From: Psococerastis gibbosa
Taxonomy: Eukaryota > Arthropoda > Insecta > Psocodea > Psocidae
Direction: 5' to 3'
DNA length: 64,000 bases
Assembly (NCBI GenBank): GCA_963971405.1
Contig: CAXART010000009.1
Coordinates: forward strand, 434,001-498,000
Part shown: one piece after another, positions 25,492-38,158 of the stretch
How the letters are laid out: every line of letters starts with the position of its first letter
Position numbering within the stretch: position 1 is the first letter of the stretch
The notes under the pieces: generated by a model
Seen by the model: only the letters and a program-made list of their open reading frames with translations
Told to the model about the DNA's origin: nothing
Databases searched by the model: none
Made by a program: the position numbers and the translations under genes

Positions 25492-28400
25492 GCAGGAACA
25501 ATTGCTCAATGTTGAGTACAATACAATGAGCCAAAATAAGCCAAACTAAGACACCCGTGTCATATCAAGACCTTTAAAAAAAATAAAATAAGTATATAGC
25601 TATTTTTCGTATTCTTGTCGAATGAATTTTTTGTAGCTACATTTACACCGATGTACACGCAGGAGCAAGTGTTCAATGTTAAGTACAATAGAATGAGCCT
25701 AAATAAGCAAAATTAAGACACCTATATCTTTTAAAGACCTTTAAAAAAAATAAAATAAGTAAATAGCTATTTTTCTTATTCTTGTCGAATGAATTTTTTT
25801 TAGCTACATTTACACCGATGAACACGCAGGAGCAATTGTTCAATGTTAAGTACAATACAATGAGCCAAAATAAGCAAAATTAAGACACTCATATCATATC
25901 AAGACCTTTAAAAAAAAAAATAAGTATATAGCTATTTTTCTTATTCTTGTCGAATGAATTTTTTGTAGCTACATTTACACCGATGAACACGCTGGAGCAA
26001 TTGCCTAATGTTATATACAGTACAATGAGCCAAAATAAGCAAAATAAAGACACCTATATCTTTTTAAAACCTTTAAAAAAATAAAATAAGTAAATAGCTA
26101 TTTTTCTTATTCTTGTCGAATGAATTTTTTTTAGCTACATTTACACCGATGAACACGCAGGAGCAATTGCTCAATGTTAATTACAATACAATAAGCCAAA
26201 ATAAGCCAAATTAAGACACCCGTGTCATATCAAGACCTTTAAAAAAAATAAAATAAGTATTTAGCTAATTTTCTTATTCTTGTCGAATGAATTTTTTTTA
26301 GCAACATTTAAACCGATGTACAAGCAGGAGCAATTGTTTAATATCAAGTGCGATACAATGAGCCAAAATAAGCAAAATTAAGACACCTACATCTTTTAGA
26401 AACCTTTAAAAAAATAAAATAAGTAAATAGCTATTTTTCTTATTCTTGTCGAATAAATTTTTTTTAGCTACATTTACAACGATGAACACGCAGAAGCAAT
26501 TGCTCAATGTTAATTACAATACAATGAGCCAAAATAAGCCAAATTTAGACACCCGTGTCATATCAAGACCTTTAAAAAAAATAAAATAAGTATATAGCTA
26601 ATTTTCTTATTCTTGTCGAATGAATTTTTTTTAGCTACATTTACACCGATGAACACAAAGGAGCAATTGCTCAATGTTAAGTACAATACAATGAGCCAAA
26701 ATAAGCAAAATTTAGACACCCAAATCATATCAAGACCTTTAAAAAAATAATATAAGTAAATAGCTATTTTTTTTATTTTTGTCGAATGAATTTTTTTTAG
26801 CAACATTTAAACCGATGAACACGCAGGAGCAATTGCTCAATGTCACGTACAATACAATGAGCCTAAATAAGCAAAATTAAGACACCTATATCTTTTTAAG
26901 ACCTTTAAAAAAAATAAAATAAGTAAAAAGCTATTTTTCTTATTCTTGTCGAATGAATTTTTTTTAGCTACATTTACACCGATGAACACGCAGGAACAAT
27001 TGCTCAATGTTAAGTACAATACAATGAGCCAAAATAAGCAAAACTAAGACACCTATATCTTTTTAAAACCTTTAAAAAAAATAAAATAAGTAATTAGCTA
27101 TTTTTCTTATTCTTGTCGAATGAATTTTTTTTAGCTACATTTACACCGATGAACACGCACGAGCAATTGCTCAATGTCAAGTACAATACAATGAGCCTAA
27201 ATAAGCAAAATTAAGACACCTATATCTTTTTAAGACCTTTAAAAAAAATAAAATAAGTAAATAGCTATTTATCTTATTCTTGTCGAATGAATTTTTTTTA
27301 GCTACATTTACACCGATGAACACGCAGGAACAATTGCTCAATGTTAAGTACAATACAATGAGCCAAAATAAGCAAAATTAAGACACCTATATCTTTTTAA
27401 AACCTTTAAAAAAAATAAAATAAGTAATTAGCTATTTTTCTTATTCCTGTCGAATGAATTTTTTTTAGCTACATTTACACCGATGAACACGCAGGAACAA
27501 TTGCTCAATGTTAAGTACAATACAATGAGGCAAAATAAGCAAAATTAAGACACCTATATCTTTTTGAAACCTTTAAAAAAATAAAATAAGTAAATAGCTA
27601 TTTTTCCTATTCTTTACGAATGAATTTTTTTTAGCTACATTTACACCGATGAACACGCAGGAGCAACTGCTCAATGTTAAGTACAATACAATGAGCCAAA
27701 ATAAGCCAAATTAAGACACCCGCGTCATATCAAGACCTTTAAAAAAAATAAAATAAGTATATAGCTATTTTTCGTATTCTTGTCGAATGAATTTTTTGTA
27801 GCTACATTTACACCGATGTACACGCAGGAGCAAGTGGTCAATGTTAAGTACAATACAATGAGCCAAAATAAGCAAAATTAAGACACCTATATCTTTTTAA
27901 AACCTTTAAAAAAAATAAAATAAGTAATTAGCTATTTTTCTTATTCTTGTCGAATGAATTTTTTTTAGCTACATTTACACCGATGAACACGCACGAGCAA
28001 TTGCTCAATGTCAAGTACAATACAATGAGCCTAAATGAGCAAAATTAAGACACCTATATCTTTTTAAGACCTTTAAAAAAAATAAAATAAGTAAATAGCT
28101 ATTTATCTTATTCTTGTCGAATGAATTTGTTATAGCTACATTTACACCGATGAACACGCAGGAACAATTGCTCAATGTTAAGTACAATACAATGAGCCAA
28201 AATAAGCAAAATTAAGACACCTATATCTTTTTAAAACCTTTAAAAAAAATAAAATAAGTAATTAGCTATTTTTCTTATTCCTGTCGAATGAATTTTTTTT
28301 AGCTACATTTACACCGATGAACACGCAGGAACAATTGCTCAATGTTAAGTACAATACAATGAGGCAAAATAAGCAAAATTAAGACACCTATATCTTTTTA

Positions 28401-28991
28401 AAACCTTTAAAAAAATAAAATAAGTAAATAGCTATTTTTCCTATTCTTGTCGAATGAATTTTTTTTAGCTACATTTACACCGATGAACACGCAGGAGCAA
28501 CTGCTCAATGTTAAGTACAATACAATGAGCCAAAATAAGCCAAATTAAGACACATGCGTCATATCAAGACCTTTAAAAAAAATAAAATAAGTATATAGCT
28601 ATTTTTCGTATTCTTGTCGAATGAATTTTTTGTAGCTTCATTTACACCGATGTACACGCAGGAGCAAGTGGTCAATGTTAAGTACAATACAATGAGCCTA
28701 AATAAGCAAAATTAAGACACCTATATCTTTTTAAGACCTTTAAAAAAAATAAAATAAGTAAATAGCTATTTTTCTTATTCCTGTCGAATGAATTTTTTTT
28801 AGCTACATTTACAACGACGAACACGCAGGAACAATAGCTCATTGTTAAGTACAATACAGTGAGCCAAAATAGGCAAAATTAAGACACCTATATCTTTTTA
28901 AAACCTTTAAAAAAAATAAAATAAGTAAATAGCTATTTTTCTTATTCTTGTCTAATGAATTTTTTTTAGCTACATTTACACCGATGAACAC
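25492..28991 (+). repeat. HOR copy G, 21 monomers (3500 bp)
   Basis: Exact 3500-bp step from F. The one private change I noticed is TTTTTGAAACC at about 27561 in place of TTTTTAAAACC. Confidence 0.93.
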
Positions 28992-31658
28992 GCAGGAACA
29001 ATTGCTCAATGTTGAGTACAATACAATGAGCCAAAATAAGCCAAACTAAGACACCCGTGTCATATCAAGACCTTTAAAAAAAATAAAATAAGTATATAGC
29101 TATTTTTCGTATTCTTGTCGAATGAATTTTTTGTAGCTACATTTACACCGATGTACACGCAGGAGCAAGTGTTCAATGTTAAGTACAATACAATGAGCCT
29201 AAATAAGCAAAATTAAGACACCTATATCTTTTAAAGACCTTTAAAAAAAATAAAATAAGTAAATAGCTATTTTTCTTATTCTTGTCGAATGAATTTTTTT
29301 TAGCTACATTTACACCGATGAACACGCAGGAGCAATTGTTCAATGTTAAGTACAATACAATGAGCCAAAATAAGCAAAATTAAGACACTCATATCATATC
29401 AAGACCTTTAAAAAAAAAAATAAGTATATAGCTATTTTTCTTATTCTTGTCGAATGAATTTTTTGTAGCTACATTTACACCGATGAACACGCTGGAGCAA
29501 TTGCCTAATGTTATATACAGTACAATGAGCCAAAATAAGCAAAATAAAGACACCTATATCTTTTTAAAACCTTTAAAAAAATAAAATAAGTAAATAGCTA
29601 TTTTTCTTATTCTTGTCGAATGAATTTTTTTTAGCTACATTTACACCGATGAACACGCAGGAGCAATTGCTCAATGTTAATTACAATACATTAAGCCAAA
29701 ATAAGCCAAATTAAGACACCCGTGTCATATCAAGACCTTTAAAAAAAAAAAAATAAGTATTTAGCTAATTTTCTTATTCTTGTCGAATGAATTTTTTTTA
29801 GCAACATTTAAACCGATGTACAAGCAGGAGCAATTGTTTAATATCAAGTGCGATACAATGAGCCAAAATAAGCAAAATTAAGACACCTACATCTTTTAGA
29901 AACCTTTAAAAAAATAAAATAAGTAAATAGCTATTTTTCTTATTCTTGTCGAATAAATTTTTTTTAGCTACATTTACAACGATGAACACGCAGAAGCAAT
30001 TGCTCAATGTTAATTACAATACAATGAGCCAAAATAAGCCAAATTTAGACACCCGTGTCATATCAAGACCTTTAAAAAAAATAAAATAAGTATATAGCTA
30101 ATTTTCTTATTCTTGTCGAATGAATTTTTTTTAGCTACATTTACACCGATGAACACAAAGGAGCAATTGCTCAATGTTAAGTACAATACAATGAGCCAAA
30201 ATAAGCAAAATTTAGACACCCAAATCATATCAAGACCTTTAAAAAAATAATATAAGTAAATAGCTATTTTTTTTATTTTTGTCGAATGAATTTTTTTTAG
30301 CAACATTTAAACCGATGAACACGCAGGAGCAATTGCTCAATGTCACGTACAATACAATGAGCCTAAATAAGCAAAATTAAGACACCTATGTCTTTTTAAG
30401 ACCTTTAAAAAAAATAAAATAAGTAAAAAGCTATTTTTCTTATTCTTGTCGAATGAATTTTTTTTAGCTACATTTACACCGATGAACACGCAGGAACAAT
30501 TGCTCAATGTTAAGTACAATACAATGAGCCAAAATAAGCAAAATTAAGACACCTATATCTTTTTAAAACCTTTAAAAAAAATAAAATAAGTAATTAGCTA
30601 TTTTTCTTATTCTTGTCGAATGAATTTTTTTTAGCTACATTTACACCGATGAACACGCACGAGCAATTGCTCAATGTCAAGTACAATACAATGAGCCTAA
30701 ATAAGCAAAATTAAGACACCTATATCTTTTTAAGACCTTTAAAAAAAATAAAATAAGTAAATAGCTATTTATCTTATTCTTGTCGAATGAATTTTTTTTA
30801 GCTACATTTACACCGATGAACACGCAGGAACAATTGCTCAATGTTAAGTACAATACAATGAGCCAAAATAAGCAAAATTAAGACACCTATATCTTTTTAA
30901 AACCTTTAAAAAAAATAAAATAAGTAATTAGCTATTTTTCTTATTCCTGTCGAATGAATTTTTTTTAGCTACATTTACACCGATGAACACGCAGGAACAA
31001 TTGCTCAATGTTAAGTACAATACAATGAGGCAAAATAAGCAAAATTAAGACACCTATATCTTTTTAAAACCTTTAAAAAAATAAAATAAGTAAATAGCTA
31101 TTTTTCCTATTCTTTACGAATGAATTTTTTTTAGCTACATTTACACCGATGAACACGCAGGAGCAACTGCTCAATGTTAAGTACAATACAATGAGCCAAA
31201 ATAAGCCAAATTAAGACACCCGCGTCATATCAAGACCTTTAAAAAAAATAAAATAAGTATATAGCTATTTTTCGTATTCTTGTCGAATGAATTTTTTGTA
31301 GCTACATTTACACCGATGTACACGCAGGAGCAAGTGGTCAATGTTAAGTACAATACAATGAGCCTAAATAAGCAAAATTAATACACCTATATCTTTTTAA
31401 GACCTTTAAAAAAAATAAAATAAGTAAATAGCTATTTTTCTTATTCCTGTCGAATGAATTTTTTTTAGCTACATTTACAACGACGAACACGCAGGAACAA
31501 TAGCTCATTGTTAAGTACAATACAGTGAGCCAAAATAAGCAAAACTAAGACACCTATATCTTTTTAAAACCTTTAAAAAAAAATAAAATAAGTAAATAGC
31601 TATTTTTCTTATTCTTGTCTAATGAATTTTTTTTAGCTACATTTACACCGATGAACAC
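28992..31658 (+). repeat. HOR copy H, 16 monomers (2667 bp), leads into subarray 2
   Basis: Begins with the GTTGAG diagnostic monomer and follows E closely, sharing TACATTAAGCC (29688), the long uninterrupted A tract near 29740 and CACCTATGTC (30384). It has one more monomer than the first 15 units of E. It ends where the GTTATG version of the diagnostic monomer appears at 31659. Confidence 0.88.
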
Positions 31659-33991
31659 GCAGGAACAATTGCTCAATGTTATGTACAATACAATGAGCCA
31701 AAATAAGCCAAACTAAGACACCCGTGTCATATCAAGACCTTTAAAAAAAATAAAATAAGTATATAGCTATTTTTCGTATTCTTGTCGAATGAATTTTTTG
31801 TAGCTACATTTACACCGATGTACACGCAGGAGCAAGTGTTCAATGTTAAGTACAATACAATGAGCCTAAATAAGCAAAATTAAGACACCTATATCTTTTA
31901 AAGACCTTTAAAAAAAATAATATAAGTAAATAGCTATTTTTCTTATTCTTGTCGAATGAATTTTTTTTAGCTACATTTACACCGATGAACACGCAGGAAC
32001 AATTGCTCAATGTTAAGTACAATACAATGAGCCAAATTAAGCAAAATTAAGACACCTATATCTTTTTAAAACCTTTAAAAAAAATAAAATAAGTAAATAG
32101 CTATTTTTCTTATTCTTGTCGAATGAATTTTTTTTAGCTACATTTACACCGATGAACACGCAGGAGCAATTGCTCAATGTTAAGTGCAATACAGTGAGCC
32201 AAAATAAGCAAAATAAAGACACTCATATCATATCAAGACCTTTAAAAAAAAAAAATAAGTATATAGCTATTTTTCTTATTCTTGTCGAATGAATTTTTTG
32301 TAGCTACATTTACACCGATGAACACGCTGGAGCAATTGCCTAATGTTAGATACAGTACAATGAGCCAAAATAAGCAAAATAAAGACACCTATATCTTTTT
32401 AAAACCTTTAAAAAAATAAAATAAGTAAATAGCTATTTTTCTTATTCTTGTCGAATGAATTTTTTTTAGCTACATTTACACCGATGAACACGCAGGAGCA
32501 ATTGCTCAATGTTAGTTACAATACAATGAGCCAAAATAAGCCAAATTAAGACACCTATATCTTTTTAAAACCTTTAAAAAAAATAAAATAAGTAAATAGC
32601 TATTTTTCTTATTCTTGTCGAATGAATTTTTTTTAGCTACATTTACAACGATGAACACGCAGAGGCAATTGTTTAATATCAAGTACGATACAATGAGCCA
32701 AAATAAGCAAAATTAAGACACCTACATCTTTTAGAAACCTTTAAAAAAATAAAATAAGTAAATAGCTATTTTTCTTATTATTGTCGAATGAATTTTTTTT
32801 AGCTACATTTACAACGATGAACACGCAGAGGCAATTGTTTAATATCAAGTACGATACAATGAGCCAAAATAAGCAAAATTAAGACACCTACATCTTTTAG
32901 AAACCTTTAAAAAAATAAAATAAGTAAATAGCTATTTTTCTTATTCTTGTCGAATGAATTTTTTTTAGCTACATTTACAACGATGAACACGCAGAGGCAA
33001 TTGCTCAATGTTAATTACAATACAATGAGCCAAAATAAGCCAAATTTAGACACCCGTGTCATATCAAGACCTTTAAAAAAAATAAAATAAGTATATAGCT
33101 AATTTTCTTATTCTTGTCGAATGAATTTTTTTTAGCTACATTTACACCGATGAACACGCAGGAGCAATTGCTCAATGTTAAGTACAATACAATGAGCCAA
33201 AATAAGCAAAATTTAGACACCCAAATCATATCAAGACCTTTAAAAAAAATAAAATAAGTATATAGCTATTTTTCGTATTCTTGTCGAATGAATTTTTTGT
33301 AGCTACATTTACACCGATGTACACGCAGGAGCAAGTGGTCAATGTTAAGTACAATACAATGAGCCAAAATAAGCAAAATTAAGACACCTATATCTTTTTA
33401 AAACCTTTAAAAAAAATAAAATAAGTAATTAGCTATTTTTCTTATTCCTGTCGAATGAATTTTTTTTAGCTACATTTACACCGATGAACACGCAGGAACA
33501 ATTGCTCAATGTTAAGTACAATACAATGAGGCAAAATAAGCAAAATTAAGACACCTATATCTTTTTAAAACCTTTAAAAAAATAAAATAAGTAAATAGCT
33601 ATTTTTCCTATTCTTGTCGAATGAATTTTTTTTAGCTACATTTACACCGATGAACACGCAGGAGCAACTGCTCAATGTTAAGTACAATACATTGAGCCAA
33701 AATAAGCCAAATTAAGACACCCGCGTCATATCAGGACCTTTAAAAAAAATAAAATAAGTATATAGCTATTTTTCGTATTCTTGTCGAATGAATTTTTTGT
33801 AGCTACATTTACACCGATGTACACGCAGGAGCAAGTGGTCAATGTTAAGTACAATACAATGAGCCTAAATAAGCAAAATTAAGACACCTATATCTTTTTA
33901 AGACCTTTAAAAAAAATAAAATAAGTAAATAGCTATTTTTCTTATTCCTGTCGAATGAATTTTTTTTAGCTACATTTACACCGATGAACAC
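31659..33991 (+). repeat. Subarray 2 unit 1, 14 monomers (2333 bp)
   Basis: Diagnostic GTTATG start. It lacks the CGACGAACACG[CT]AGG / ATAGCTCATTG monomer that closes unit 2, so CCTGTCG at about 33948 is followed directly by the next GTTATG unit. It contains the private TTATTATTGTCG variant at about 32776, also present in copy E and unit 2. Confidence 0.85.
32659..32991 (+). repeat. Adjacent near-identical monomer doublet
   Basis: Two consecutive monomers (32659 and 32825) both carry GCAGAGGCAATTGTTTAATATC, AAGTACGATAC and CTACATCTTTTAGAAACC. In the HOR, neighbouring monomers normally differ much more. The same doublet recurs at 21159/21325, 34992/35158, 37326/37492, 39159/39325 and 41326/41492, so one local monomer duplication was later spread with the larger unit. 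Confidence 0.85.
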
Positions 33992-36491
33992 GCAGGAACA
34001 ATTGCTCAATGTTATGTACAATACAATGAGCCAAAATAAGCCAAACTAAGACACCCGTGTCATATCAAGACCTTTAAAAAAAATAAAATAAGTATATAGC
34101 TATTTTTCGTATTCTTGTCGAATGAATTTTTTGTAGCTACATTTACACCGATGTACACGCAGGAGCAAGTGTTCAATGTTAAGTACAATACAATGAGCCT
34201 AAATAAGCAAAATTAAGACACCTATATCTTTTAAAGACCTTTAAAAAAAATAATATAAGTAAATAGCTATTTTTCTTATTCTTGTCGAATGAATTTTTTT
34301 TAGCTACATTTACACCGATGAACACGCAGGAACAATTGCTCAATGTTAAGTACAATACAATGAGCCAAATTAAGCAAAATTAAGACACCTATATCTTTTT
34401 AAAACCTTTAAAAAAAATAAAATAAGTAAATAGCTATTTTTCTTATTCTTGTCGAATGAATTTTTTTTAGCTACATTTACACCGATGAACACGCAGGAGC
34501 AATTGCTCAATGTTAAGTGCAATACAGTGAGCCAAAATAAGCAAAATAAAGACACTCATATCATATCAAGACCTTTAAAAAAAAAAAATAAGTATATAGC
34601 TATTTTTCTTATTCTTGTCGAATGAATTTTTTGTAGCTACATTTACACCGATGAACACGCTGGAGCAATTGCCTAATGTTAGATACAGTACAATGAGCCA
34701 AAATAAGCAAAATAAAGACACCTATATCTTTTTAAAACCTTTAAAAAAATAAAATAAGTAAATAGCTATTTTTCTTATTCTTGTCGAATGAATTTTTTTT
34801 AGCTACATTTACACCGATGAACACGCAGGAGCAATTGCTCAATGTTAGTTACAATACAATGAGCCAAAATAAGCCAAATTAAGACACCTATATCTTTTTA
34901 AAACCTTTAAAAAAAATAAAATAAGTAAATAGCTATTTTTCTTATTCTTGTCGAATGAATTTTTTTTAGCTACATTTACAACGATGAACACGCAGAGGCA
35001 ATTGTTTAATATCAAGTACGATACAATGAGCCAAAATAAGCAAAATTAAGACACCTACATCTTTTAGAAACCTTTAAAAAAATAAAATAAGTAAATAGCT
35101 ATTTTTCTTATTATTGTCGAATGAATTTTTTTTAGCTACATTTACAACGATGAACACGCAGAGGCAATTGTTTAATATCAAGTACGATACAATGAGCCAA
35201 AATAAGCAAAATTAAGACACCTACATCTTTTAGAAACCTTTAAAAAAATAAAATAAGTAAATAGCTATTTTTCTTATTCTTGTCGAATGAATTTTTTTTA
35301 GCTACATTTACAACGATGAACACGCAGAGGCAATTGCTCAATGTTAATTACAATACAATGAGCCAAAATAAGCCAAATTTAGACACCCGTGTCATATCAA
35401 GACCTTTAAAAAAAATAAAATAAGTATATAGCTAATTTTCTTATTCTTGTCGAATGAATTTTTTTTAGCTACATTTACACCGATGAACACGCAGGAGCAA
35501 TTGCTCAATGTTAAGTACAATACAATGAGCCAAAATAAGCAAAATTTAGACACCCAAATCATATCAAGACCTTTAAAAAAAATAAAATAAGTATATAGCT
35601 ATTTTTCGTATTCTTGTCGAATGAATTTTTTGTAGCTACATTTACACCGATGTACACGCAGGAGCAAGTGGTCAATGTTAAGTACAATACAATGAGCCAA
35701 AATAAGCAAAATTAAGACACCTATATCTTTTTAAAACCTTTAAAAAAAATAAAATAAGTAATTAGCTATTTTTCTTATTCCTGTCGAATGAATTTTTTTT
35801 AGCTACATTTACACCGATGAACACGCAGGAACAATTGCTCAATGTTAAGTACAATACAATGAGGCAAAATAAGCAAAATTAAGACACCTATATCTTTTTA
35901 AAACCTTTAAAAAAATAAAATAAGTAAATAGCTATTTTTCCTATTCTTGTCGAATGAATTTTTTTTAGCTACATTTACACCGATGAACACGCAGGAGCAA
36001 CTGCTCAATGTTAAGTACAATACATTGAGCCAAAATAAGCCAAATTAAGACACCCGCGTCATATCAGGACCTTTAAAAAAAATAAAATAAGTATATAGCT
36101 ATTTTTCGTATTCTTGTCGAATGAATTTTTTGTAGCTACATTTACACCGATGTACACGCAGGAGCAAGTGGTCAATGTTAAGTACAATACAATGAGCCTA
36201 AATAAGCAAAATTAAGACACCTATATCTTTTTAAGACCTTTAAAAAAAATAAAATAAGTAAATAGCTATTTTTCTTATTCCTGTCGAATGAATTTTTTTT
36301 AGCTACATTTACAACGACGAACACGTAGGAACAATAGCTCATTGTTAAGTACAATACAGTGAGCCAAAATAGGCAAAATTAAGACACCTATATCTTTTTA
36401 AAACCTTTAAAAAAAATAAAATAAGTAAATAGCTATTTTTCTTATTCTTGTCTAATGAATTTTTTTTAGCTACATTTACACCGATGAACAC
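33992..36491 (+). repeat. Subarray 2 unit 2, 15 monomers (2500 bp)
   Basis: Parallel to unit 1 at 2333 bp offset, sharing TTATTATTGTCG (about 35109), TACATTGAGCC (about 36021) and CATATCAGGACC (about 36060). It adds a final monomer with ACGTAGGAACAATAGCTC at 36323. Confidence 0.85.
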
Positions 36492-38158
36492 GCAGGAACA
36501 ATTGCTCAATGTTAAGTACAATACAATGAGCCAAAATAAGCCAAAGTAAGACACCCGTGTCATATCAAGACCTTTAAAAAAAATAAAATAAGTATATAGC
36601 TATTTTTCGTATTCTTGTCGAATGAATTTTTTGTAGCTACATTTACACCGATGTACACGCAGGAGCAAGTGTTCAATGTTAAGTACAATACAATGAGCCT
36701 AAATAAGCAAAATTAAGACACCTATATCTTTTAAAGACCTTTAAAAAAAATAATATAAGTAAATAGCTATTTTTCTTATTCTTGTCGAATGAATTTTTTT
36801 TAGCTACATTTACACCGATGAACACGCAGGAACAATTGCTCAATGTTAAGTACAATACAATGAGCCAAATTAAGCAAAATTAAGACACCTATATCTTTTT
36901 AAAACCTTTAAAAAAAATAAAATAAGTAAATAGCTATTTTTCTTATTCTTGTCGAATGAATTTTTTTTAGCTACATTTACACCGATGAACACGCAGGAGC
37001 AATTGCTCAATGTTAAGTGCAATACAGTGAGCCAACATAAGCAAAATAAAGACACTCATATCATATCAAGACCTTTAAAAAAATAAAATAAGTAAATAGC
37101 TATTTTTCTTATTCTTGTCGAATGAATTTTTTTTAGCTACATTTACACCGATGAACACGCAGGAGCAATTGCTCAATGTTAGTTACAATACATTGAGCCA
37201 AAATAAGCCAAATTAAGACACCTATATCTTTTTAAAACCTTTAAAAAAAATAAAATAAGTAAATAGCTATTTTTCTTATTCTTGTCGAATGAATTTTTTT
37301 TAGCTACATTTACAACGATGAACACGCAGAGGCAATTGTTTAATATCAAGTACGATACAATGAGCCAAAATAAGCAAAATTAAGACACCTACATCTTTTA
37401 GAAACCTTTAAAAAAATAAAATAAGTAAATAGCTATTTTTCTTATTCTTGTCGAATGAATTTTTTTTAGCTACATTTACAACGATGAACACGCAGAGGCA
37501 ATTGTTTAATATCAAGTACGATACAATGAGCCAAAATAAGCAAAATTAAGACACCTACATCTTTTAGAAACCTTTAAAAAAATAAAATAAGTAAATAGCT
37601 ATTTTTCTTATTCTTGTCGAATGAATTTTTTTTAGCTACATTTACAACGATGAACACGCAGAGGCAATTGCTCAATGTTAATTACAATACAATGAGCCAA
37701 AATAAGCCAAATTTAGACACCCGTGTCATATCAAGACCTTTAAAAAAAATAAAATAAGTATATAGCTAATTTTCTTATTCTTGTCGAATGAATTTTTTTT
37801 AGCTACATTTACACCGATGAACACGCAGGAGCAATTGCTCAATGTTAAGTACAATACAATGAGCCAAAATAAGCCAAATTTAGACACCCGTGTCATATCA
37901 AGACCTTTAAAAAAAATAAAATAAGTATATAGCTATTTTTTTTATTCTTGTCGAATGAATTTTTTGTAGCTACATTTACACCGATGTACACGCAGGAGCA
38001 AGTGTTCAATGTTAAGTACAATACAATGAGCCTAAATAAGCAAAATTAAGACACCTATATCTTTTAAAGACCTTTAAAAAAAATAATATAAGTAAATAGC
38101 TATTTTTCTTATTCTTGTCTAATGAATTTTTTTTAGCTACATTTACACCGATGAACAC
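36492..38158 (+). repeat. Subarray 2 unit 3, 10 monomers (1667 bp)
   Basis: Starts with CCAAAGTAAGAC, a variant shared only with 40326. One monomer is missing at about 37070-37090, where CACTCATATC runs into the A tract and tail of the following unit. CCAACATAAGC at about 37033 is shared with 40866. Confidence 0.83.

Larger units (their letters stand above)
21992..33101. repeat. 11333-bp duplicated segment, second copy (F-G-H and start of subarray 2)
   Basis: Second copy of 10659-21601. Near 30650 it has one monomer that E lacks (GCACGAGCAATTGCTC with GTCAAG), so the offset rises from 11333 to 11500 bp downstream of it. Similarity to E ends near 33101, where GTATATAGCTAATTTTC continues while E switches at 21602 to GTATATAGCTATTTTTCG. 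Confidence 0.85.
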
